DNA of 64,000 nucleotides from Rhizaria sp. SCN 62-66 (Eukaryota; Rhizaria, unplaced): contig MEDY01000020.1 in assembly GCA_001724265.1 (NCBI GenBank), forward strand, positions 62,001-126,000, written 5' to 3'. The notes under the pieces are model-generated. The model searched no databases. It was not told where the DNA came from and was given only the letters and a program-made list of their open reading frames with translations. The translations under genes were made by a program, and so were the position numbers. Every line of letters starts with the position of its first letter. The first letter of the stretch is position 1. This document shows, piece after piece, positions 1-9,200 of this stretch.

Positions 1-434
1 ACCACGAACCGAGCTCTCGGTCAGCTGCTTTGTATGGGCGCGAGGTGAGGCGAAGGAGGAGTGTCCAACGCGTCGGGGTCTCCGTCAATCTATTTTTCAG
101 TTTGGCATGCGCAAGTGGCGCTAATATTTGCGATGTATTTTTAACTAGAAATGCATAGAGCGCGTTTGTGAAGCTCTGCACACATTTTTTAGCTTCTCAG
201 GAGAGAGTCGACTGGGACTGTCTGTAGGGTTGCTCTTCGGCATGTCACTAGCAACCATAATGTTATTATTCAGGGATTTCGTGCTGCTTATGGAATCTCG
301 GCGATGTATTCTGCTATGGAAAGTTGGTTATAGTGCACTATCTCCTGATATACCTCGCCTGCATACATCTGTTCTCACACCCAACTCCTTCGTCGCTGCC
401 CATTCTGCCCTGTGCACAGCTAGACCGTTTTCCG
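1..434. other. Spacer upstream of EF-hand gene
   Basis: No coding region can be supported here. The first 110 bases are GC-rich and could be the 5' end of a gene lying outside the window. From about 110 the DNA is AT-rich. Just upstream of the EF-hand start, a pyrimidine-rich stretch ends in an AG at about 418-419, which looks like a 3' splice acceptor 15 bases before the ATG at 435. Open frames starting at 230 and 324 reach back through this AG and have no protein-like composition before 435. Confidence 0.5.
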
Positions 435-977
435 ATGGCGTCATCGGGCGTATCGCGCGGCTCGCTGCCGCAGGTCGCGAGTTCCCTGTCGGACTTCGAG
501 ATCGAGGAGCTGCGCGAGGCCTTCTCTGTGTTCGACAAAGACGACTCGGGCTCCATCACGGCCGAGGAGCTCGGCCTCATCCTCAAGTCCATCACGCCCT
601 CGGTGGTGTCGAACATCTCCGACGACGACCTGACGCGGCTGGTGCAGAAGTTCGACCGCAACGGCGACGGCACGATAGACTTTGGCGAGTTCCTGGAGAT
701 GATGTGCCAGGCGGAGCGCGGTGGCGAGGAGCAGGAGGATGAGCTGCGCGCCGCCTTCGCCATCTTCGACAAGGACGGCGACAACACCATTACGGCCAAG
801 GAGCTCATGGGCATTATGTCCGCACTGGGCGAGGACGTCGATCTGGACACGTGCAAGCTCATGATCCAGTCGGTCGACCTGGACGGAAACGGCACGATCG
901 ACTTCGAGGAGTTCCGCAAGATGATGCGGGACGGCGTCGAGCTCGACGCAAAGATCGGCGCCACCAACAAGGACTAA
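435..977 (+). CDS. EF-hand calcium-binding protein, calmodulin/centrin type
   Basis: A 180-residue protein with four canonical EF-hands, expected to bind calcium and change its grip on helical target peptides. Loops lie at about residues 34-45 (DKDDSGSITAEE), 74-85 (DRNGDGTIDFGE), 112-123 (DKDGDNTITAKE) and 148-159 (DLDGNGTIDFEE). All four keep acidic positions 1, 3 and 12; loop 3 has Asn where Gly is usual at position 6. The N-terminal extension of about 20 residues before the first helix is longer than in calmodulin and more like centrin, but the hand sequences are close to calmodulin. The start was taken at 435 because upstream sequence in frame is not protein-like and an acceptor-like AG sits just before it. 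The stop is TAA. An Sfi1-like protein, the classical centrin partner, is encoded 10 kb downstream; that pairing is inference. Confidence 0.9.
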   Translation: MASSGVSRGSLPQVASSLSDFEIEELREAFSVFDKDDSGSITAEELGLILKSITPSVVSNISDDDLTRLVQKFDRNGDGTIDFGEFLEMMCQAERGGEEQEDELRAAFAIFDKDGDNTITAKELMGIMSALGEDVDLDTCKLMIQSVDLDGNGTIDFEEFRKMMRDGVELDAKIGATNKD

Positions 978-1000
978 ACACGTGCAACATGTACACGTGC

Positions 1001-1052
1001 ACATATCACGCACACATATCACGCACACATATTACGCACACATATTACGCAA
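1001..1052. repeat. Four tandem copies of a 13-base unit
   Basis: Units start at 1001, 1014, 1027 and 1040. The first two read acatatcacgcac; the third and fourth have T in place of C at position 7 and the last ends in A. It lies 24 bases after the EF-hand stop codon, so within the probable 3' UTR. Confidence 0.9.
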
Positions 1053-1078
1053 GCAAGTAAGCAAGCAAGCAAGCAAGC
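1049..1078. repeat. AAGC tetranucleotide repeat
   Basis: About seven copies of AAGC, with one AAGT variant, directly continuing the 13-base tandem repeat. Confidence 0.9.
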
Positions 1079-1993
1079 TCGCTAACAAATGAGACGCAGA
1101 CGCTGTGACCACTTCTGAGTCTTTTTGTCTTTGTCTCAGCTTCGTAGTCTGGAGCTTGCTGTCTCACTACAAATCCCGTTCTCTACATAGTCTTTTTTGT
1201 TTTCTTTTGGGCATCCGTTTTTGCAGTATTCCTTCCCTGTAAAGCACCGCGCCAGCTCTCGTGCGTTGCCATGAGTTGCTGTGCAGTACAGTTGATTTAA
1301 TATTCCTGTCGTGTGCATGCATCATGCCACAAACTGTGTCCTCCAAGGTTGGTTTTCCCCTCTTTTGTTTCGGTTTGTAATCCTTTCTTTTTCTTGATCT
1401 TCTTCATTTATTTTCACTCACTCTCGATCTCTCGAGAGTCAACGTGAACTGTTGCGCGCCCGGCTCGACCTTTCCTGTCGCTGCCGCCTGTTGGTATCTG
1501 TCACCCCGCCCCGGCACTCGACTGCGATGCACCGCGACAACCCCGTCGCTGCGCACAAGGGATGCCAGGAAATGAAGTGGGCAGACTATTGCACTCGTAC
1601 TCGCAACCTTACAGTTACAATTGTCAGCAGAGGACTGCTGCGCTAGTTTGGAACCATACACAGTCTTGGTTTTTATTTTAAGCTGATTGCACTCGAACTT
1701 CATTTGCAGCAATACTTTTCATTCAATATACTTGATTCATAGCAATATAGGTCTTGATCAGCATCTAATATCGTCTTACGCGTTATCCACAGGTTGCATT
1801 CTCACCTTAGTCATGCGCCCCGGTTCAGCTTAGACGACAAAGGTTACCTTCAACAGCCTTGTTCTCTACGTGTTAACCGTTAGCAGGAAAATAACACGCA
1901 ACGCCAATGCCTAACAAACAAAATATGTTTATTTCTCTTTTAATACTCACATAAATGCTATTCTTTGCGACTCTACCCTATGTTTGCCGCAGG

Positions 1994-4462
1994 ATGAGCC
2001 ACAAGCGCCCGCACACCCCTTCGGGCGGCGGTAAGCCTTCCCACGGCGGCGCCGGCAAGCTCTCCAATGCTGGCAGCTTTGCCCACGGCGGCAGCAAGCC
2101 GCACCAGGCCCACAAGGGTCAGCAGGACCAGAACAAGACCCAGTCCCACGGTCAGAGCCATGGCGGTAACAGCGAGGGCCAGCAGAGCAAGCACACTGGT
2201 CACAATGGTCGCAACGGTCACAACGGGAGCAAGGGGCATAAGGGCCAGGGCCAGAAGCGCCGCGTCCCCGGCTCCGGCGACGCCGACGAGGACGAAGACT
2301 CGGACGACGGCTTCGAGGTCGCGTCCGCGCGGCGCACCCACGCGGCCGTGTTCCGCGAGCAGTGGTCGCTAGACCGCGGCGGGCCCGGCTCAGACACAGA
2401 CTCGGACGCTGAGGACTCACAGGACTCAGACACAGAGGACTCGGACGCAGCTGAGGACGATGACGACACAGACACTGAGGTGCAGAACACGACCAAGTCT
2501 GCGGCCAAGAAGCCTCAGCAACAGCAGCAGCAGCAGTCTCAACAACAGAGGGCGGACGACTCTAACCCTAACAACAAGAAGCCTCGCCTCGCCTCGACCG
2601 CTGCGCCTGCTCATGCCGCGCCTGCCGCGACTCTGACGACGATGGCTCCCGCGCCGGCGCTGAGCCGGCAGGTGACGTCGACCGGCGCGCCCAAGCTGAC
2701 TGGCTGGGAGTGGTTCCGCGCGATGGGCTCCCCGCGCTTCGTGCTGTCGCCGATGGTCGGCCAGTCGGAGCTGGCGTTCCGCGTGCTGTGCCGCCGCCAT
2801 GGCGCGACGCTGGCCTACACACCGATGATTATTGCCACACGCTTCGTCGAGTCCGAGGCCTACCGCCGCGCCGTGTGGCAGACCGCGCCCGAGGACCGGC
2901 CGCTCGTGGTGCAGTTCTGCGCCAACGACCCGGCGGTGCTGGTGGCCGCGGCCAAGCTCGTGCAGGGCCAGTGCGACGCCGTGGACCTCAACCTGGGCTG
3001 TCCGCAGGAGGTCGCGCGGCGCGGCACGTACGGGTCATACCTCATGGAGCACCTGGACACGGTCAAGGCGATGGTGACGGCCGCGGCGACGCAGCTCGAC
3101 GTGCCGGTGACGGTCAAGGTCCGCGTGTTCCCCGAGTTCGCGCGTACGCTGGCTTACTGCCGCATGCTGCAGGCCGCCGGGGCGAGCCTCATCACGGTGC
3201 ACGGCCGCCAGCGCCACCACCGCGAGGAGGTGCTCGCAGACTGGTCCGCCGCGGCGCGCCTGCGCACGCTGCTGCGGATCCCCGTGGTGCTCAACGGCGA
3301 CCTGTGGGCGCCCGAGGACGTGGCCAACTGCCTCGCGGGCGCGCGCGTCGACGGGTTCATGTCCGCGCAGGGCATCCTGCACAACCCCGCGCTCTTCGCG
3401 CCGCTCGCCGCGGTCAAGCAGCGGCTGCCGTTCCCTGCTCCGCAGACCGGGACGGAGCAGGCCCAGCTCCAGGCGCGGCGCCAGGCGCTGCTGCTCGCGC
3501 GTTCCAAGGCGGGCGCGGGCGCTGAGGGCCCGGTGGCGGTCGACGGCGGACCCGTGGCCTTCTCCTGGGCTGCGCCGCAGCCCGACGACCGGCTGCGGCA
3601 GCGGCGGCACATCTCCCCCTTCTTCTCCTTCGCGCTCACGACTGTGTTCAACCATCCGCTGTCGCAGGTGCGCGGCGACGGCGTCGGCTCGCTCTCCGGC
3701 ATGGCCTCCGGCGCGGACGCGCTCGACAACAGCAACGGCAATGGCGCGGAGGCCAAGAGTGCGACTGGCGCTGAGGGTGAGAGCGCAGAGACTGAGAGCG
3801 CAGAGAGCGTGTTGAGTGGGAAGGAGATCCGCGCAGCCTTCGCGACGCCCTTCACGACGCCCACCGACGCCCGGCGCCAGTTCGCGCTGGCGACCGAGTA
3901 CTGCGACATCATGAAGCAGTACCCCGTGTATCACGCGTCGATGGCGCGGCGCCACATCTTCTTTATGCTCTTCGACAACTTCCAGGCCAACCTGGACCAG
4001 TACGACCTGCTCTGCGACGCCGCGAACGACACCGCCTACCGCGGGATCATCGCGACCTTGCAGGCGCGCGCCGAGGCCGGCGTCAACAAACGCGCCAAGA
4101 ACGCGTATGGTGGCGGCGCCGACGGGCAGAAGCCGCGGCCGCGGCGGCGCGACGGGACCGTGGCACCTCCGCCGTGGCCCGTCGGCGGCGGCGGCATGAA
4201 CTCCGAGGCCCCCAAGAAGCCCGGCCAGCCGGGCTCCAGCCTCGCGCCCGCCGGCCCCGGCTCTGGCCCCGGCGCCAAGGGCGCCAAGGGCGGGGCTGCG
4301 GGGCCGGGCGCGGTGCGGAGGAACAACAACTCCGAGGAGGACAGCTTGACCGTGATCGGGAACGGGATGAGCACGGCGTCGGCCAAGGCGCTGGCCAAGG
4401 CCGCGGCCTCGGGGCTCGACCCCAGTCGCCTCCGCAACATCAACCTCAGCAAGTTCGACTGA
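1994..4462 (+). CDS. DUS1: tRNA-dihydrouridine(16/17) synthase, DUS1 type
   Basis: Flavin-dependent enzyme that reduces uridine to dihydrouridine in the D-loop of tRNAs. About 822 residues, longer than typical DUS1 proteins. Residues 1-245 are low-complexity: Gly/His/Lys-rich, then Asp/Glu/Ser-rich, then a glutamine run near 190. The TIM-barrel starts at about residue 250 with LSPMVGQSELAFR and includes VQFCANDP, DLNLGCPQEVARRGTYG with the catalytic Cys near residue 336, KVRVFPE, TVHGR, and MSAQGILHNPALF near the FMN site. These match DUS1 rather than the DUS2, DUS3 or DUS4 branches. A helical segment with CDIMKQYPVYH follows, like the C-terminal helical part of the family, then a basic Gly/Pro-rich tail. 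The start at 1994 was chosen because the frame upstream runs through an acceptor-like AG. Stop TGA. Confidence 0.93.
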   Translation: MSHKRPHTPSGGGKPSHGGAGKLSNAGSFAHGGSKPHQAHKGQQDQNKTQSHGQSHGGNSEGQQSKHTGHNGRNGHNGSKGHKGQGQKRRVPGSGDADEDEDSDDGFEVASARRTHAAVFREQWSLDRGGPGSDTDSDAEDSQDSDTEDSDAAEDDDDTDTEVQNTTKSAAKKPQQQQQQQSQQQRADDSNPNNKKPRLASTAAPAHAAPAATLTTMAPAPALSRQVTSTGAPKLTGWEWFRAMGSPRFVLSPMVGQSELAFRVLCRRHGATLAYTPMIIATRFVESEAYRRAVWQTAPEDRPLVVQFCANDPAVLVAAAKLVQGQCDAVDLNLGCPQEVARRGTYGSYLMEHLDTVKAMVTAAATQLDVPVTVKVRVFPEFARTLAYCRMLQAAGASLITVHGRQRHHREEVLADWSAAARLRTLLRIPVVLNGDLWAPEDVANCLAGARVDGFMSAQGILHNPALFAPLAAVKQRLPFPAPQTGTEQAQLQARRQALLLARSKAGAGAEGPVAVDGGPVAFSWAAPQPDDRLRQRRHISPFFSFALTTVFNHPLSQVRGDGVGSLSGMASGADALDNSNGNGAEAKSATGAEGESAETESAESVLSGKEIRAAFATPFTTPTDARRQFALATEYCDIMKQYPVYHASMARRHIFFMLFDNFQANLDQYDLLCDAANDTAYRGIIATLQARAEAGVNKRAKNAYGGGADGQKPRPRRRDGTVAPPPWPVGGGGMNSEAPKKPGQPGSSLAPAGPGSGPGAKGAKGGAAGPGAVRRNNNSEEDSLTVIGNGMSTASAKALAKAAASGLDPSRLRNINLSKFD

Positions 4463-4701
4463 AGTTGCTGTGAATATGCACGCAAACAAAGCAAAATCAG
4501 TCGAATGCACTTTGTTTCAGTCTCTTTGGCTGGGTGTACGGGCCAGTGCGACTTGAAGTGTGTCGACCTGGTGACATGACAACTTGAAAAATAATCCAGA
4601 GGCCGCAGACGCCGGGACGGGCTGGGACTGACAAGGGCTTTGTTCGACGAGATCTAGCGCTGATTCAACTTCTCTATTTGCGCATCCGAGACTTGTTTTG
4701 C

Positions 4702-5848
4702 ATGCTTCGACGCACTCTCCGCGTTCTCGCCATCTTAATTGGCGCTGCTCTGGCGACTGTGTGTCTCGTCGTCGCCTCACTGGGCGGCGCCTCGGCCGCC
4801 ACGATTATCGCTCCCCCTGGTCTTTCCTTCGGTCGCGGTACGCCCTAATATCGGCCACACGTATGTCAATCTTCAAATTTCCAACATCTTCGCGCTACCT
4901 GTTTCTCGTCATTTTGATTGTTTCTCAGTCGTCTCTCATCCTTCCACTGTTTTGTTGTGGTATTTGCAACGGCATTCCCTATTTCTAGTCGCTGGCTCGC
5001 GTGAGCTGCCAGACTTGCGCGAGCGCGAGGCGGCCATCGTGTCCCGCGACGGCGACGCCGACGAGCCCGCCGCGTCCGACGCGCCGCCGCGGCTGTACCG
5101 GCGTCCGCCGCAGTGGCGCCCGCCGCGCGGCCCTGCGCGGTCGCCGTTCCCGCCGCCGACGTGGCGCGTGTACCCAGCGGACCCGATGCTGCTTCCCGGC
5201 GGCGTCATCCTGACCGCGTCGGGTGCCGTGCGCACTGACGTCGACGTCGTTCGCAGGCACAGCACGCCTGTGAGCGGCGACGGTGGCCGCACTCGCACGC
5301 GCACGCGCACTCATCGTCGTCGTCGTTCGCGCTCGCGTCCCAGCGACGCTTACGATGCTACCCGCGACCACAGGCTTGACGACGATCTCTCGCAGCCCCG
5401 CCGCCGGAACTACGGCGACGACGGCCACAGCGACGACGGGTTCCGCTACGGTCGAGAGGCCCGCGCCGTTGCCGTTCTCTCGGACGACCCATCGCGGTCC
5501 CCGGAGTCGAGGATCTGGCCCCCGCGCCCGCGGCCGCCGCCGGGCCCGCGCCCGGTGCCGCCGCCGACGCTGCTGCCGCCGCCGACGCTGCTGCCGCCGC
5601 CGACGCTGCTGCCCGGTCCGGACACAGACGGCGAACACCCCCCGTGCTATAGCGGCAACAACAGCGGCAACGGCAACTGTGGCGGCGGCGGTGATGCGGG
5701 CTGGCCGGAGCCGCGGTATAGGTTGATCCGACACACGCGCGTGGGGCGGCCCGCGCACGTGTCGGCCACGGCGGCTGCGGACGCCGCGGAAGCCGCCGCG
5801 CGCGGGGCGCAAGACAACGCCGCTTGGTAGGCTCGCACCAACGGCTGA
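4702..5848 (+). CDS. Secreted or membrane-anchored Arg/Pro-rich protein (two exons)
   Basis: Unrecognised protein of about 331 residues, reconstructed from exons 4702-4837 and 4989-5848. Exon 1 encodes a classic signal peptide or anchor: MLRRTLRVLAILIG, then a hydrophobic core ending near ASAA. It ends at a GTACGC donor; the 151-base intron ends in TTCTAG and the join keeps frame (phase 1). The mature part is low-complexity, rich in Arg, Pro, Asp and Ser, with RTRTRTRTH, an RRRRSRSR stretch and three copies of PPPTLL (18-base repeats at about 5560-5613). A TAG at 5828 would end the frame; if UAG is read as an amino acid, as elsewhere here, the protein gains six residues and ends at TGA 5846-5848. 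No domain is recognised. The reading without the intron lacks the signal peptide. Confidence 0.7.
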
Positions 5849-6274
5849 GTGAACACAAAGTAGGGAAACTAGGCTTTTGACACAATAATATTATTACTTT
5901 AGCATATAAATCAAATTAATACACAACCCATTGAGAAATTGAGTTCGAATTTACTCATATCATAGAGATATCCAAGAAAATGTCAATATAACTGGCGTGA
6001 CAGAGCAAGCACAGAGGCAGACTGGGCTTCCAACCCCGCAAGAGCAGGCATTTTTCATGCATGATTCCGTCATAATCAGATCATTGAGCAAGGGCAGCAT
6101 TACTACCATACGAACTTTTACAGATATTAAATTTAGTTACATTTATCAGAACTTCTTAAATATTCGTATTTACTGCTGTATCGCTGCGTTGCGCTACTGC
6201 CAGTTCGCACCCTCCTCACCCCACGCTGTTTTGCTTTCTTGCACCCTCGCTTGCCTCATAGAAGCAGCAACCGG
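5849..6274. other. AT-rich spacer
   Basis: No gene or RNA recognised. AT-rich 3' flank of the secreted-protein gene, then the upstream region of the ProRS gene. A pyrimidine-rich tract ends in CATAG at about 6257-6261, 13 bases before the ATG at 6275, resembling a splice acceptor. Confidence 0.5.
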
Positions 6275-9200
6275 ATGATGCGCTCTGCGCTCACATCCGC
6301 TGCGACGCTCCAGGCTCCGGTGCTTGCGCGTCTTTCTGCATCAGAGCGCGCCCTGCTCGATCTGGCCTCGGCCACGTTTTCGACCTGCGCCGCCACCGCT
6401 GCTGCGCCCACACACCACTCGGCCAACTGCACTCACCATCACGGCGCCGCGGCTGCTCCTCGCGCTGCCGCCCGTCAGCCGCTGCCCGACCGGCGCCCCA
6501 TCACCGCCGCCGCAGGCCCCAGGCCCACGTCTCTCTTCAGCGGCTCCGCGCCTCTGCTCGCCAAGCCGCCCAAGCAGCCCAAGGACGCTGCGGGCGCCAC
6601 CAACGCCAAGGCGGGCGCGAACACAAAGGCCGCGGGTGGTGACAAGCGCGGGGGCGGTGCGGCCGCGACGGCGTTTAAGGCGAAGCCGGGCCGCGTGCCG
6701 ACGCCGCAGTTCATCAAGTCCGTGGAGGAGAAGGAGATCGAGGACGAGCGCGTGGCGCGGCTCGAGAACGCGCAAAGCTACGACCCGTCCAAGGGACAGC
6801 CGATCCTTGCCCAGACGGTCGAGGCCACGGTGTACCGCATGTCGCGCATGTTTATCCCCACGGCGCACGAGGCGCCCGCGGACGCGACGCTGCGCTCGCA
6901 CCAGCTGCTTGTGCGCGCGGGCTACATCAAGCAACTCGCGTCGGGGCACTACTACTTCCTCCCGCTCGCCGTGCGCGTGCTCAAGAAGATCGAGACGATC
7001 GTGCGCGAGGAGATGGACGCCGTGGGCGGCGAGGAGCTCTCGATGCCCATCGTCATGCCGCGCGCGCTGTGGGAGACGACGGGCCGCTGGGACACGTCCG
7101 GCGCGGAGATGTTCCGCCTCCGCGACCGGCACGACGGCGAGTTCTGCTTGGGCCCCACGCACGAGGAGCCCGTGACGCAGCTGGTGCAGCTGGCCGTGGA
7201 CTCATACAAGCAGCTCCCCGTGCGGCTGTATCAGATCGGGCGCAAGTTCCGCGACGAGGCGCGGCCGCGTGGCGGGCTGCTGCGGTGCCGCGAGTTCGTG
7301 ATGAAAGACATGTACTCGTTCGACGCCGACTTCGAGGGCGCGCATGAGACGTACAAGGGCATGCTCGAGGCGTACAAGCGCGTGTTTGAGCGCGCGGGCG
7401 TGCCGGCCGTGCAGGTCGAGGCCGACTCGGGCAACATCGGCGGCTCGCTGTCGCACGAGTACCACGTGCTCGCCGACGCGGGCGAGGACACGCTCTACAC
7501 GTGCGAGCTGTGCGCGTACACGGCGAACCAGGAGAAGACGGCCTTTGCCATCAACCCCGCGTTCGACCACAACGCGCACTCGCAGATGCTGCGCGCGGGC
7601 CGTCTCACCGACAGCATGAAGTGCGACCCGCGCGCCGTGGGGCTTGCCACCACGGCCGCGGGCGCCGCCGCCGCCGCCGCCGCCAGCGCGGTCGTCGCCG
7701 CCGCCGCCGCCAAGGCCAAGGCCGCGCGCCGCGCTGCGGACGCCGCCGCCGAGGCCGCGGCCGCGGCGCCGACCAAGCTGGGCTCGACCAAGGTCTCTGT
7801 CGGCGACTCCACGGTGTCGCCGTCGCTGGCCGCGATGCTGCCGCCCATCGACGACGCCGCGCCCACTGCCGCGCCCTCGGCCGCTGCGGCCGCCGCGTCT
7901 TCCGCTGAGGCTGCGGCCGCCGCTGCGGCCGCCGAGGTGGCCGAGGCCGAGGCCGCTGCCGCGGCCGCCGCAGCCGCCGCGGGCGACCAGTACGCGAAGC
8001 TGCGCGCGTGGGTGCAAAAGGTGGCCAAGCGGCTGGTGAACCCGAGCGTGCGCACCGACGTGCCATACGTGATGAACGTGCTGCGGCTGACGTTCAAGGG
8101 CGACGCGGCGGGCGAGCACGGGCCTGAGAGCCTGATGCCCGACGGACCATGCAAGAACATGGTGCTGGTGGCCTTCCGCGCGGACCGCGAGCTCAACGCG
8201 TGCGCCGTGCGGACCTTCTTCGAGGCCAGCGACGCGACGGTGCTGTCGGCCGAGGAGGCCGCGGCCGTGCTTATGACGTACTATAAGCACAAGGTGGCGT
8301 CACACCGCGCCAAAAAGCAGGCAGGGCAGCTGCAGGCGTCGCACTCGGACCCGCTGGCGCGCGAGCCGACGCAGTTCGCTCAGGTATCGCTGATGCGCAT
8401 GGCGCGGTACGAGGAGTCGAACGACACGGCGGCGATGCAGGCCGAGATGCGGCGCGTGGCGCGCGTGAACCTGTCGAAGCTCGACGACGGCGGTCTGGCC
8501 GTCATGACCGACACGTCGCTTGTGGTCATGGGTCACGACGTCGACTTCCTCGGGCTCGACGGCTACACCGAGGCCGACCTCGCCAACGTCGACACCAACC
8601 GCACCGCGGCCAAGCCCTCGTCGATCGACTCCCTGGCCAAGGGCTTCCTGGAGCACGAGAAGATCTTTGCCAAGGCTAAGAGCAACGGCTTCATGGACGA
8701 CGACCCCGTGGACGAGGCGGAGGAAAAGCGCATGTCGATGCAGGAGGCGCTCGCGCGGAAGCGTTTCTCGAAGCTGGACATGGAGACGGACGACGAGATG
8801 CTCGATGAGCAGGCTCTGCAGGCCGAGCGCGCCGGCGGCATGGACGACAACTACGGCCAGGCGATGATGTCGCTGGCGCCGACGCAGGGCGACTTCGTGC
8901 TGCCCGCCGACGGCGACCGCTGTATCCAGCAGCAGTGCAACGCGCAGGGCATCATGCGTCCGCGCCGCGGCATCGAGGTCGGCCACGTCTTCTACCTCGG
9001 CACCAAGTACTCGGAGCCGCTGGGCGCCAAGTTCACCGACGACGGCGGCCGCGTCAAGACGATGGAGATGGGCTGCTACGGCATCGGCGTCTCGCGCCTC
9101 CTGTCGGCCGCGGTCGAGGCCGATGGCGGCGCCGACGAGCACGGTCTGCGCTGGCCCGAGGCCATCGCACCCTTCAACGTGTACATCACGGCCATCGGCA

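Larger units (their letters stand above)
978..1993. other. Spacer with low-complexity repeats
   Basis: AT-rich spacer between two plus-strand genes, holding the 3' UTR of the EF-hand gene and two simple repeats (1001-1078). A moderately GC-rich island at about 1440-1640 holds a short open frame from an ATG at 1528 (39 codons to a TAG at 1645). Its protein is not recognisable and I do not call it a gene. The last bases before the next start form a pyrimidine-rich tract ending in CAG at 1990-1992, directly before the ATG at 1994. Confidence 0.5.

Noticed and set aside
338-970. Long open frames opposite the EF-hand gene
   Set aside because: They mirror the real gene's codons; GC-rich third positions remove stops from the other frames. 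The same applies to long frames opposite DUS1, ProRS, the giant gene, USP and the surface protein.
1528-1646. 39-codon frame in a GC-richer island
   Set aside because: No recognisable protein, and read-through of its TAG leads into AT-rich non-coding sequence.
4739-4988. Unspliced 5' extension of the Arg/Pro-rich protein frame
   Set aside because: It runs through the intron and lacks coding composition; the spliced version gives a clean signal peptide.
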